From the NCBI GenBank assembly GCA_963709355.1, contig CAVPVY010000005.1:744001-808000 (forward strand): a stretch of 64,000 nt of DNA. The letters are read 5' to 3'. Each line of letters starts with the position of its first letter. Positions within the stretch are counted from its first letter, which is position 1. Below, in pieces: positions 17,110-26,244 of the stretch. The position numbers and the translations under genes were made by a program. The notes below the pieces were generated by a model, which saw only the letters and a program-made list of their open reading frames with translations, had not been told where the DNA came from and ran no database searches. Source of the DNA: PLOWO2-12-38-17 sp963709355 (GTDB taxonomy: Bacteria > Planctomycetota > Brocadiia > Brocadiales > Brocadiaceae).

Positions 17110-18393
17110 ATGGGACATATAAAAATTACCTATGTACTTCCTGTTTACTGGCCTGCCATTGGTGGGTGTGAGCTTCATACCCATGAGCTTGTCAAAAGAC
17201 TGTCTGAAAAATACGATGTAAAAGTTATAACCTTGATCGATAATCAGCAGGATAAGCTATCTGGTGAACTGTGGTTTGCATGTATACTTAAAGCACCAGT
17301 GAATGCAACAAGGTATAAAGATAATTTTGCAAATGTAACGAGAGTGCCATTAACGCCTGTTGAAAAGTTTGTAAATTTTCCTTTTGCTAGGATACAGAGT
17401 CCAAAATTGCCTGGCTTCATAATTAAGTTAGCGATGGAGAATTTATCGAACTTTTACATGAAGAAATTAATAGGATTAATAGAAGCTACAGATGTTTTGC
17501 ATTGTGTCCATGGAGGTGTTTCCTATCTTGGTTACGCAGCGTTTAAAGCTTCCAAAAGACTTGGAATTCCTTTTGTATATACGCCTGTTTTACATTTGTA
17601 TCATAAAAATCAGACTGTAGGTATGAATAATACGAATTATTATTCCTATAATCCTCAGCTTTGTTTAAGTCCAAGGGGTTGGACAGATAATTACTGGTAT
17701 AAATTATGTTGTGAAGCTGATGCTATTATAGCAATGACTGATTTTGAAAGGGATTTTTATATTAAGGAAGGTATAGATTCAAAGAAATTATACAATGTTG
17801 GCGTGGGACCTTTGTTAGCTGATAAAACAGCAGAAGACATTAGGCAGAAGTATAATCTTAATAACAAAAGGATTATATTATTTCTAGGCCGTAATGTTGC
17901 ATATAAGGGTATGGAAGGGCTTTTAAAAGCGGCACATATTGTGTGGGAGAAGTTCCCAGATACCTATTTTTTCTTTGCAGGACCAAAAGAAGGAAATTCT
18001 GAAGAAATATTTCGACGTTATTGTGATCCAAGAATTATTGTACTGGGTGTTGTATCAGAAAATGAGAAAACAGCATTGTTGAAGGCTTGCGATGTTTTTT
18101 GCATGCCGTCGTTAGAGGAAAGTCTTGGTGGTACGTTCCTTGAGGCATGGATGTTTGAGAAACCAATAATTGGAGCAAACATTCCGCCATTAGTTGAGAT
18201 TACTAATAATGGTCAGGGGGGATTTTTGGTAAATCCAATGCCGGAGGATATAGCAGACAAAATAATGACATTGCTTCAAAATCCTGAAATGGCAAAGTTT
18301 ATGGGGCAATGGGGGAAACGGAGAGTACTTGAGAATTATACGTGGGAAATAATTACAAAAAAAATTGAAGACATTTATATGAGGACACTATAA
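17110..18393 (+). CDS. Glycosyltransferase family 4
   Basis: A 427-residue GT4 enzyme. It has the G-G-C-E-L-H-T-H-E-L acceptor loop near residue 17, then L-F-L-G-R-N-V-A-Y-K-G in the donor domain and the catalytic E-x7-E in E-S-L-G-G-T-F-L-E. Its last base is also the first base of the next gene's ATG, a TAATG overlap, so it is coupled to the broken methyltransferase. Donor and acceptor sugars cannot be deduced. Confidence 0.87.
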   Translation: MGHIKITYVLPVYWPAIGGCELHTHELVKRLSEKYDVKVITLIDNQQDKLSGELWFACILKAPVNATRYKDNFANVTRVPLTPVEKFVNFPFARIQSPKLPGFIIKLAMENLSNFYMKKLIGLIEATDVLHCVHGGVSYLGYAAFKASKRLGIPFVYTPVLHLYHKNQTVGMNNTNYYSYNPQLCLSPRGWTDNYWYKLCCEADAIIAMTDFERDFYIKEGIDSKKLYNVGVGPLLADKTAEDIRQKYNLNNKRIILFLGRNVAYKGMEGLLKAAHIVWEKFPDTYFFFAGPKEGNSEEIFRRYCDPRIIVLGVVSENEKTALLKACDVFCMPSLEESLGGTFLEAWMFEKPIIGANIPPLVEITNNGQGGFLVNPMPEDIADKIMTLLQNPEMAKFMGQWGKRRVLENYTWEIITKKIEDIYMRTL

Positions 18394-19130
18394 TGAAATT
18401 AGAAAAACCTTTTTTTTCTAAAGATGTACAATATATACCTCAAGAGAATCATTTAACGTTTGAATCGCTTTCAAAATTCCTTTCTTCTGAATTACCTGCT
18501 GGTTCTCTCATTCTTGATTTGGGATGTGGGTACGGACCATTTACAAAACGTATAAAAAATCAAATAGAAAAATGCGGTCATAAATGGATAGGTGTAAATC
18601 TATTAAGTATAGAATAAAGTGTTAGGGGAGATGTTCATTGTCTTCCATTTAAGAACGAAATATTTGATTGTGTTTTTTCCAACTGCGCTTTAGAGCATTT
18701 TTGTGATCCAAAAAGCGCTATGATGGAAGTTAACAGAGTTTTAAAATCTCATAGTCTTTTTATAGGAAATGTTGCCTTTATGGAGCCATTTCATAAGTCT
18801 TATTTCAACATGAGCCATTGGGGAATTGAATATATCCTGTGCAATTCCTATTTTACTGATATAAAGGTACAACCTGGCTTTAATATTTTCGAGGTATTAT
18901 CAAAATATATATTTATGGAAAATACAAGATTTAAAAAGTTATATGCCCCAATAATAAAATTGCCAATGCATACTTTTATCTTCTTTGTTAAACATTTTTT
19001 TATTTGGTTCAGGCTAATAAAATACGGGAAAAAATCGACAAAATACCAAGAAGTCTTTGATTATTATAATATTAAATTTCCTTATATTATGAGCGGTTCC
19101 GTATATTTCTATGCGCGAAAAAGAAAGTAA
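18393..19130 (+). pseudogene. SAM-dependent methyltransferase interrupted by an in-frame stop
   Basis: One reading frame runs from ATG 18393 to the TAA at 19128-19130, but a TAA at 18615-18617 splits it. The first 74 codons hold the SAM-binding motif I, L-D-L-G-C-G-Y-G. After the stop the same frame continues with G-D-V-H-C-L-P-F, F-D-C-V-F-S-N, L-E-H-F and E-V-N-R-V-L-K. This is the exact motif order of class I methyltransferases. No frame change is needed, so a single base substitution explains the break. Re-initiation at 18720 would give a protein without the SAM site. It is probably inactive, or the stop is a sequencing error. Confidence 0.8.
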
Positions 19131-20478
19131 TACTGTGAAAAAAATCATTATACTCGGCGCAGGACCTACTGGACTTGGAACTGCATATCAATTACAGAAG
19201 CTTAATTATAAAAATTGGCAGATATATGAGAAAAACAGTTATATAGGAGGCCTTTCTGCCAGTTTTAGGGATGCGCAAGGATTCACATGGGATATAGGAG
19301 GTCATATAATTTTCTCAACTGATAATAGGTTTAATTACCTTGTTGACTATTTGTTAGGTGACAAATCACTATCTTTTAAAAGAGAAAGTTGGGTGTGGCT
19401 TAAAGACAATTTTGTAAAATACCCTTTCCAGAATAATTTCCATACTCATCCTGATAAGGAAATAGTAATTGAATGTATTTTGGGGCTTATTGATAATCTT
19501 TATAAGAATGGTAATTGTAGAAATTTTGAAGAATGGATTTATTATTTCTTTGGGAAAGGCATTGCAAGATATTTTATGACCCCATACAACAATAAGGTGT
19601 GGGCGTGTCCATTAGATAGGATGGACTATGGCTGGATAGCTGAAAGAGTTAGTATTATAGACATAAAGAGAATTCTCCAAAACATCGTTTATAATAAGGA
19701 TGACAGCGATTGGGGACCAAACAATGTTTTTAAATACCCTCTTTTTGGCGGTATAGGTGGTTTGTTTGATAAGTTTTTACCTTACATAAATGGGCATCTT
19801 TACTTAAACAAAAATGCTATAAAAGTTTCTGTAGAAAAAAAGGAAATTGTTTTTCAAGATGGAGAAAAGGTGTCATATGATTTATTAATTTCAACAATTC
19901 CACTAAATGAACTTTTAAATAAAATAGAGAATAAACCAGAACAAATAAATAAGTCTGCTAAAGAATTTGTATGGAATGGGGGATACATGGTTGGTATCGG
20001 TATTAATAAGCCATGCCCGAGTAAAAAGAACTGGATGTATTTTCCTCAGGATGATTCTCCATTTTATCGTGTTACATACCTCTCTAATTATTCAACCAAC
20101 ATGACTCCAAGGGGAAATTATTTTTCTTTTCTTGCAGAAACATCCTATTCGACTTGTAAATCAGTTTCTAAAGAAACAATTATTGATGAGACTATAAGAG
20201 GATTGATTAATTCTAAACTTTTAGAAGAGGAAGACAAAGCTCAGATTGTTTCAACATATTTAATTGACGTGCAACACTCATTTCCTGTTCCTTTTCTCGG
20301 TAGAGATGAAGTGTTGAGAGAGGTTCAAAGTTTCTTGTCGGGAAATGACATTTATTCCAGGGGGCGATTTGGAGGATGGAAATATGAGGTGGGGAATATG
20401 GATAATTCGGTAATACAAGGTATGGAGGTTGTAGAGAAGATATTGTTAAGTAGAGAAGAAACAATTTACAGAGTTTAA
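19111..20478 (+). CDS. UDP-galactopyranose-mutase-like flavoprotein, eukaryotic type
   Basis: A 455-residue FAD protein. G-A-G-P-T-G-L at 16-22 binds FAD. The landmarks follow eukaryotic (fungal/trypanosomatid) UDP-galactopyranose mutase: G-G-H-I-I-F-S with His65, Y-P-F-Q-N-N near 104-109, P-Y-N-N-K-V-W-A near 158, W-M-Y-F-P near 308, F-Y-R with Arg320, and S-R-G-R-F-G-G-W-K-Y-E-V-G-N near the end. In the fungal enzyme F-M-R-P-Y carries a substrate-contact Arg; here Thr157 takes that place. It may make UDP-Galf or a related sugar. Many databases would only say FAD oxidoreductase. The start overlaps the methyltransferase by 20 bases; GTG 19135 is an alternative. Confidence 0.65.
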   Translation: MREKESNTVKKIIILGAGPTGLGTAYQLQKLNYKNWQIYEKNSYIGGLSASFRDAQGFTWDIGGHIIFSTDNRFNYLVDYLLGDKSLSFKRESWVWLKDNFVKYPFQNNFHTHPDKEIVIECILGLIDNLYKNGNCRNFEEWIYYFFGKGIARYFMTPYNNKVWACPLDRMDYGWIAERVSIIDIKRILQNIVYNKDDSDWGPNNVFKYPLFGGIGGLFDKFLPYINGHLYLNKNAIKVSVEKKEIVFQDGEKVSYDLLISTIPLNELLNKIENKPEQINKSAKEFVWNGGYMVGIGINKPCPSKKNWMYFPQDDSPFYRVTYLSNYSTNMTPRGNYFSFLAETSYSTCKSVSKETIIDETIRGLINSKLLEEEDKAQIVSTYLIDVQHSFPVPFLGRDEVLREVQSFLSGNDIYSRGRFGGWKYEVGNMDNSVIQGMEVVEKILLSREETIYRV

Positions 20479-20487
20479 GATAATTTA

Positions 20488-21621
20488 ATGGTTCAATTAG
20501 TTAAGAAAATAAAACACGAACTCTCTTATGGTTTTGGAGCCAGTTATGCGCCATACCCCACAGGTATTACGATAGAACTTAACTATCACTGTATGTTCCG
20601 ATGCAAAATATGTCAGATGTGGAAAGATGATTTTAAAAATACCCGACTTGTTGGCGATAAAATTCTTGGGAAAGAGGAATTATTGAGAATTATAGATGAA
20701 CTCTCTGGTTTAAAAGTGGATTATATATATTTTTGCGGTGGAGAGCCATTCTTAAGAAATGATTTTTTTGATATAGTAGATTATTGTAAATCAAAAAGAA
20801 TTTACTGTTCAACTATTTCCAATGGTTATTTAATTGATGAGGGGCTTTCTGAAAAGATAGTTGCATCAAAATTAGACTTACTTGGGATATCTATTGATAG
20901 CGCTAGTGGCAGTTTACATGATGAAATTAGAGGTGCAAAAAATGCTTTTTATCGTGCAACTGAGGGTATAAGATTAATCAAGAAGAGACAAATGGAACTT
21001 AATACAGAAATTCCAGAGGTATTCATAAACTGTACGGTTTCGTCTAGGAATTTCATGGCATTACACGAAATAGTAGATTTAGCTAAGTCACTTAATGTCC
21101 GAAGGATAAATTTTAACTATCTTTCAGTATTAGATAGCAAGACGGTAGAGCTAACAAATCGTGTAATGGGTGAGAAGGTTGTTGGTTATCATACTTTTTC
21201 AAATATTGACACAGAATACCTACTTCAAAAAGAACAAGTAGATAAATTAGATTATGTCATAGAAAATATTAAAAAGAAATGTGGTTCTGAAATCAAATGT
21301 GATTTAGATCCAGCATTAGCTAATAGGAATAAAGAACTTTTGTTGGAAGGCAAATTTGCAGTCTCAAGATGCAATATACCATGGAAGTCAGCAATGATTA
21401 CTCCATTAGGTGACGTAGTACCTTGCGCCATGTTTACAGATTATAAAATGGGTAATATAAGGGAAGAAACTTTTAGTGAAATTTGGAATAATGAACGCGC
21501 TAGACATATACGAAGTCTTCTCAGTAAAAATCTTCCTCCGATATGTCAAAAGTGTTGCATGGTGCATACAGATACACCGTCTCTGGTAAAGAAAATATAT
21601 TATAAATTTAGGAATATGTAG
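20488..21621 (+). CDS. Radical SAM protein with SPASM-like C-terminus
   Basis: A 377-residue radical SAM enzyme. Cys35, Cys39 and Cys42 form the CxxxCxxC cluster motif in C-M-F-R-C-K-I-C. F-C-G-G-E-P-F at about 77-83 is the SAM-binding GGEP motif. The C-terminal part has C-A-M-F near residue 312, G-N-I near 321 and a C-Q-K-C-C cluster near 352. This is the SPASM pattern that holds auxiliary iron-sulfur clusters. SPASM enzymes modify peptides or sugars; the setting among glycosyltransferases suggests a sugar or lipid-carrier substrate. It starts 9 bases after the UGM-like gene. Confidence 0.83.
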   Translation: MVQLVKKIKHELSYGFGASYAPYPTGITIELNYHCMFRCKICQMWKDDFKNTRLVGDKILGKEELLRIIDELSGLKVDYIYFCGGEPFLRNDFFDIVDYCKSKRIYCSTISNGYLIDEGLSEKIVASKLDLLGISIDSASGSLHDEIRGAKNAFYRATEGIRLIKKRQMELNTEIPEVFINCTVSSRNFMALHEIVDLAKSLNVRRINFNYLSVLDSKTVELTNRVMGEKVVGYHTFSNIDTEYLLQKEQVDKLDYVIENIKKKCGSEIKCDLDPALANRNKELLLEGKFAVSRCNIPWKSAMITPLGDVVPCAMFTDYKMGNIREETFSEIWNNERARHIRSLLSKNLPPICQKCCMVHTDTPSLVKKIYYKFRNM

Positions 21622-21624
21622 TAG

Positions 21625-22800
21625 ATGTTCAAAGGAGAAAATATAATTTGTATTTCCTGGTTGGTATGGGATTCGATTCCTCTTGTAATGCATCATATGA
21701 TGACACGGTTAGCAAGGGATAATAGGGTATTGTTTGTAGATCCACCCGTAGCGTATAGCAACCTGATCATCAAATCCGACTGGTGGAAACATCATCTTAA
21801 GAAAACTTTATTGTGGCTTAAAGGCATTCAACAGGTCAGGGAAAACCTCTTTGTTTATTATCCCCCACCGTTATTATTGCAGTATGGCCACCTTAAAATT
21901 GCAGACAGGATAAGCCAAGCCATTACAGCCTCCGCGATTGCAAAAACGGCTAAACGCTTAGGCTTTACAAATCCGATATTATGGATATACCATCCGTACG
22001 CTATTAATCCCAAAGGCCAATTTAATGAAAATTTAGTTTGCTATGACTGTAACGATGACGTTGGTTTTTTCTTCAGTCATCATTTTAATAAAAGACAAAG
22101 ATTATCAGCAATGGAGGAAGAATTAACCAAAAAAGCTGATGTCGTGTTTACTACGTCCAAACATCTTTTTCACCTGCGAAAGGGGCAAAACCCTAACACA
22201 CACTACTTTCCTTCTGGTGTAGACCTTGAACAGTTTCAGCGTGCCTTATCTCCGGCTTTTAAAGTAAACACTGAACTAGAAGACATCTCCCGTCCTATTA
22301 TCGGCTTTGTCGGCGGCATGGTGAACTCGAAGATGAACTGGGAATGGATTCGCGAGGTGGCCGTTTTACGACCACAGTGGAACTTTATATTTATCGGACC
22401 ATGTGTTGAGTCTCCCCCCTCTTATATCACGCAGCAAAAAAACATCGTGTTTCTAGGCCCTAAACCTCAGGAAGCCTTACCATCCTATATCAAGGGCTTT
22501 GATGTTTGTCTAATCCCTTATCAAGGAGAGGCGTTCCTTAATGCCTGTTCACCTACAAAGGCTTTCGAATACTTAGCAACCGGCAAACCAGTGGTGGCTT
22601 CATGGATACCAGACTTAGAGGATTATCAGCATGTAATACATCTGTCAAGGACCATCACAGAATTTCTACATAACATTGAGGTTGCCTTAGTAGATGGAAA
22701 AAAGGCCTCTAAGGTTAGGGAATATGTGCAGTCTGCTCAGGGTAGAACGTGGGAAGATCGTATCGAAAAAACCTCTCGATCAATTGAAGCACTGCTATGA
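21625..22800 (+). CDS. Glycosyltransferase, GT1/GT4 class (TuaH-like)
   Basis: A 391-residue GT-B type protein. The N-terminus I-C-I-S-W-L-V-W-D resembles TuaH/WelK-like transferases of teichuronic-acid and exopolysaccharide loci. The donor domain has G-F-V-G-G-M near residue 227, then the C-terminal signature S-P-T-K-A-F-E-Y-L-A-T-G-K-P-V-V. A classic E-x7-E is not obvious. It starts 3 bases after the SPASM gene, and its stop overlaps the next ATG (ATGA at 22797). Base composition seems slightly more GC-rich than in the neighbouring GT4 genes. Confidence 0.82.
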   Translation: MFKGENIICISWLVWDSIPLVMHHMMTRLARDNRVLFVDPPVAYSNLIIKSDWWKHHLKKTLLWLKGIQQVRENLFVYYPPPLLLQYGHLKIADRISQAITASAIAKTAKRLGFTNPILWIYHPYAINPKGQFNENLVCYDCNDDVGFFFSHHFNKRQRLSAMEEELTKKADVVFTTSKHLFHLRKGQNPNTHYFPSGVDLEQFQRALSPAFKVNTELEDISRPIIGFVGGMVNSKMNWEWIREVAVLRPQWNFIFIGPCVESPPSYITQQKNIVFLGPKPQEALPSYIKGFDVCLIPYQGEAFLNACSPTKAFEYLATGKPVVASWIPDLEDYQHVIHLSRTITEFLHNIEVALVDGKKASKVREYVQSAQGRTWEDRIEKTSRSIEALL

Positions 22801-23975
22801 ACCTGACTTTAGAAATAAAGGGCATAATTAAACGGGTTGCCTTTTTTATTATAGAAAAGCTGGCTCCTTTCTTTAACAAAAATAAACCCATTGACAAAGC
22901 AAAGATAAAAAAGATATTGGTATTTGAAAGTGGAGGCATAGGGGATTTATTAAGGATATTTCCTGCTATAAGTGCCCTTCATGCAAATTTTCCTAACGCC
23001 TCCATATCAATACTGGTTCGTCCCCATGCAAAAGAAGCGCTTGCGTTATTTGAGGAGAAGGATATTATTGACGAAGTTATTAACTATGAACACGATAGAA
23101 TGCACAAAAGTTTTTTTAAAAAACTGTTACTGATACGGTCTTTACGAAAGCACAAATACGACCTAATATATGTACCTTCAAAAGGCCAGGGGATGAGGGA
23201 GCATATTCTGATGGCATTTCTTATGAGAGCTCCTCATAGAGTAGGTTTTACAAAAGATGGAACCGGTCTTTTGAATACGGTAAGGATAGAATTGAGGGGC
23301 GATGTTCCAATACTAAAACAACATCTCGATCTTCTTAACATGTGCAATCTGTCGGTAACAGATACCTCTATAAAAATAAAGATTCCCGAAAGAGATGTGG
23401 TTTTTGCAAGAGATTTCCTAGGGAATGGTCATTATCCAACAATTTCTATTCATCCATCTGCATGGTGGAATGCTGACTATAGGACGTGGTCATTAAACCG
23501 CTATATTGACCTCATAAGAAGGCTTAAAAGCATCCTTGATGCAAGAATTATAATAATCGGTGGAAAGGGTGACGTTAAAATAGGAAAAGAGATAGAGAAA
23601 GGAATAACAGGTGCTATTATCAATGCTGTAGGTAATACTACTGTCTCCCAAATGGCGGCTATTATTAAATTATCGCATCTTTTTATTGGCAACGACTCCG
23701 GTCCATTACATATTGCGTCAGTTGTGGAAACACCTTTTATTGGCATCTTTGGTCCCACATCACCAGTACAGGTTTTGACAAATATGTCAAATGGCGTGTT
23801 TCTTCACAAAAAACTCTCTTGTAGCCCCTGTTACCTTCACCAACCATCCTTTTCACCTTCTTGCGGCAAGCCCAACTGTCCACCATGTATAGAAGCAATC
23901 TCAGTGGATGATGTTATAGAAGCTATTACGAAGATACTAAACCTTAAAGTAGGATTTTATGCGAATCGGAATTGA
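22797..23975 (+). CDS. Heptosyltransferase-like glycosyltransferase family 9
   Basis: A 392-residue GT9 protein. F-E-S-G-G-I-G-D-L-L-R near residue 42 is the N-terminal signature of ADP-heptose:LPS heptosyltransferases. G-N-D-S-G-P-L-H-I-A with G-I-F-G-P-T-S-P in the C-terminal half is the donor site. A Cys-rich tail (C-S-P-C ... C-G-K-P-N-C-P-P-C) is often seen in this family. It may add a heptose or a related sugar. It is coupled to the preceding gene by ATGA and overlaps the following GT4 by 17 bases. Confidence 0.88.
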   Translation: MNLTLEIKGIIKRVAFFIIEKLAPFFNKNKPIDKAKIKKILVFESGGIGDLLRIFPAISALHANFPNASISILVRPHAKEALALFEEKDIIDEVINYEHDRMHKSFFKKLLLIRSLRKHKYDLIYVPSKGQGMREHILMAFLMRAPHRVGFTKDGTGLLNTVRIELRGDVPILKQHLDLLNMCNLSVTDTSIKIKIPERDVVFARDFLGNGHYPTISIHPSAWWNADYRTWSLNRYIDLIRRLKSILDARIIIIGGKGDVKIGKEIEKGITGAIINAVGNTTVSQMAAIIKLSHLFIGNDSGPLHIASVVETPFIGIFGPTSPVQVLTNMSNGVFLHKKLSCSPCYLHQPSFSPSCGKPNCPPCIEAISVDDVIEAITKILNLKVGFYANRN

Positions 23976-25077
23976 TGCCCGCTTTAATCGATCCCCAGGG
24001 GTTGAACGATATTACAGCGCACTTATAAAAAATCTTTTGTTGATAGACAAGAGAAATGAATATGTAGTATACTATCCATCGCTTGAACATTTGGTACACA
24101 ATAGGATTGATCAAAAGAATTTTAATTCTATTGAGTTGCCTGCTCATGTTTATAGTTTTCATGAGCAATTCTTACTTGCATATAGAATTAGAAAGGATCG
24201 AATTGATGTCTTTCATGCTACCAACAGTTGGATAACCCCAATATTTTGCCCTTGTCCTCTGGTTGTAACCATTCATGATATGTGTCCAAAAACCCATCCA
24301 GAACTCATAAAGCGGAAGGCAAGGGCTTACTCTAAATTTATGCTTCCATATGCTGTGTGGGCTGCGGACAAAATCCTTACTGTTTCCGAATATAGCAAAA
24401 AAGAAATTTTAAAATTCTACCCTCAGGCTGAACAGAAAATCTGGGTAACCTACAATGGTGTAGATCCCATATTTAGAGAAGCAAAAAATCATGAGGAAAT
24501 TGAAGCAACAAAAAAATCTTATGGAATTGAAGGTGAATATATTTTCTCCATTGGTGCAATAATGAAACACAAAAACATTTTAGGTCTTATTAGCGCTTAT
24601 AAACAACTCCCTTCTTCTTTGAAAAGCAGATATATGTTACTCATTATTGGCAGGAAAATACCAGACCATGATGAAATATTTAACGAGGTGTTAAAAGCTA
24701 TAGGAGGTGAAACAATTAAATTCATCCAATTTGTCAGGCAGAGTGATCTTCCGTTTTTATATTCTGGCGCTACGGCATTTGTTTTTCCTTCAAAGCAGGA
24801 GGGTTTTGGTATTCCGCTAGTAGAAGCAATGGCAAGCGGCCTTCCCATAATTTCATCTAACTGCACGGTAATGCCTGAAATCTGTGGTAATGCGGCAATA
24901 TATTTTTCCCCGGAATCCCTTGATAGTATGAAGAATGCCATCGAACAGATCTTGACAGATGAGGATTTAAGAAAAAAATTATCAAATATTGGATTTGAAA
25001 GGTCTAAGCAATTTTCCTGGAACAGCTCAGCAAGGAAGACATTAAACATATATGAAGAGGCATATAAACAAAAATAA
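23959..25077 (+). CDS. Glycosyltransferase family 4
   Basis: A 372-residue GT4 enzyme. The start I-G-I-D-A-R-F matches mannosyltransferase-type GT4 proteins. T-I-H-D-M-C-P near residue 111 and Y-N-G-V-D-P in mid-protein are typical. The catalytic motif E-G-F-G-I-P-L-V-E is followed by A-M-A-S-G-L-P. The start lies 17 bases inside the GT9 gene, which implies coupling. The specific donor, possibly GDP-mannose, is a family-level guess. Confidence 0.88.
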   Translation: MRIGIDARFNRSPGVERYYSALIKNLLLIDKRNEYVVYYPSLEHLVHNRIDQKNFNSIELPAHVYSFHEQFLLAYRIRKDRIDVFHATNSWITPIFCPCPLVVTIHDMCPKTHPELIKRKARAYSKFMLPYAVWAADKILTVSEYSKKEILKFYPQAEQKIWVTYNGVDPIFREAKNHEEIEATKKSYGIEGEYIFSIGAIMKHKNILGLISAYKQLPSSLKSRYMLLIIGRKIPDHDEIFNEVLKAIGGETIKFIQFVRQSDLPFLYSGATAFVFPSKQEGFGIPLVEAMASGLPIISSNCTVMPEICGNAAIYFSPESLDSMKNAIEQILTDEDLRKKLSNIGFERSKQFSWNSSARKTLNIYEEAYKQK

Positions 25078-25114
25078 GATTGCAAACCCAGTAAGCAAGA
25101 GATAAGTTGAAACT

Positions 25115-26221
25115 TTGAAAATACTTCATGTTTATAAAGATTATTATCCGATACTTGGAGGGATTGAAAACCATATAAAAATCCTTGCCGAAGCCCAGGC
25201 TAAAAATGGCATAGATGTTACCGTTTTGGCTACGTCTCTTACGAAGGGAACGGTTATTGAAAATATTAATACGGTTAAAGTAATTAAAGCAGGGCGTGCT
25301 ATAACGATTTCGAGGACACCTTTGAGTCTTTCATTTCTGAAATTTATCCACAGCATGAAAGTAGATATTTCTCACCTCCATTTTCCTTATCCTTTTGGTG
25401 AGTTTGCAAATTATTTTTTAGGCGTGGCGAAACATACGGTAATTACTTATCACAGCGATATAGTAAAACAAAGATATATTATGAAATTTTACAAACCACT
25501 ACTTAAAAGAATACTGAATAAGGCAAATCGTATTATTGCTACCTCGCCTCAGTATATAGAAACGTCAATGTTTTTAAAAGAGTTGAGACACAAATGTACG
25601 GTAATTCCCCTGGGGATTGACATTAACTATTTCAGGAAACCAGACAGGTTTGTTTCTGAAGATATTAGAAAGAAGTATAAGAATCCAAATCTGATATTGT
25701 TTGTCGGACGCTTATGCTACTTTAAAGGACTGGAATATCTTATAGAGGCAATGCAGTATGTGAATGGGAAATTATTGGTAATCGGAACTGGACCAGAAGA
25801 ACAAAATTTAAATGCAAAAGTAAATAAAAAAAATTTAAATTCGAATATCATATTTCTTGGCAACATTTCAAATAATGAGTTGCCTTCGTATTATGATGCT
25901 TGCGATCTATTTGTTTTACCATCTTCACACAGGAGCGAGGCTTTTGGGACGGTAATAATAGAAGCTATGGCGGCTGGTAAGGCTGTGATATCAACGGAAT
26001 TGGGGACCGGGACCAGCTTTGTAAATGTTAATGGTAAGACGGGTATTGTAGTTCCCCCGAGAAATGCTAAACTGTTAGCAGAAGCTATAAATAGTTTGCT
26101 GGCGGATGAACAATTGCGAAAAAAGTATGGGTTGAATGCAAAAAGACGTTCTGAAGAATTTTCAAAAGAACATTTATTTGAGAGGGTATCAGGATTATAT
26201 AGAGAAGTTTTAAGTAATTGA
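25115..26221 (+). CDS. Glycosyltransferase family 4
   Basis: A 368-residue GT4 enzyme. It has the acceptor loop Y-Y-P-I-L-G-G-I-E-N-H near residue 10, L-F-V-G-R-L-C-Y-F-K-G in the donor half and the E-A-F-G-T-V-I-I-E catalytic motif followed by A-M-A-A-G-K. The start codon is TTG at 25115; no in-frame ATG or GTG exists nearby, and the residues that follow it (K-I-L-H-V-Y-K-D-Y-Y-P) are the normal family N-terminus. The ribosome binding site is weak. It lies 37 bases after the previous gene. Confidence 0.86.
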   Translation: MKILHVYKDYYPILGGIENHIKILAEAQAKNGIDVTVLATSLTKGTVIENINTVKVIKAGRAITISRTPLSLSFLKFIHSMKVDISHLHFPYPFGEFANYFLGVAKHTVITYHSDIVKQRYIMKFYKPLLKRILNKANRIIATSPQYIETSMFLKELRHKCTVIPLGIDINYFRKPDRFVSEDIRKKYKNPNLILFVGRLCYFKGLEYLIEAMQYVNGKLLVIGTGPEEQNLNAKVNKKNLNSNIIFLGNISNNELPSYYDACDLFVLPSSHRSEAFGTVIIEAMAAGKAVISTELGTGTSFVNVNGKTGIVVPPRNAKLLAEAINSLLADEQLRKKYGLNAKRRSEEFSKEHLFERVSGLYREVLSN

Positions 26222-26244
26222 AATAGGAGGTTAAAGACATAAAA

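Noticed and set aside
18393..19130. Methyltransferase gene as two separate genes or recoded stop
   Set aside because: Both halves share one frame and one family; a TAA is not used for selenocysteine or pyrrolysine, so a nonsense mutation or error is simpler.
24597..25085. 162-codon minus-strand ORF
   Set aside because: It mirrors a GT4 gene with all catalytic motifs on the + strand.
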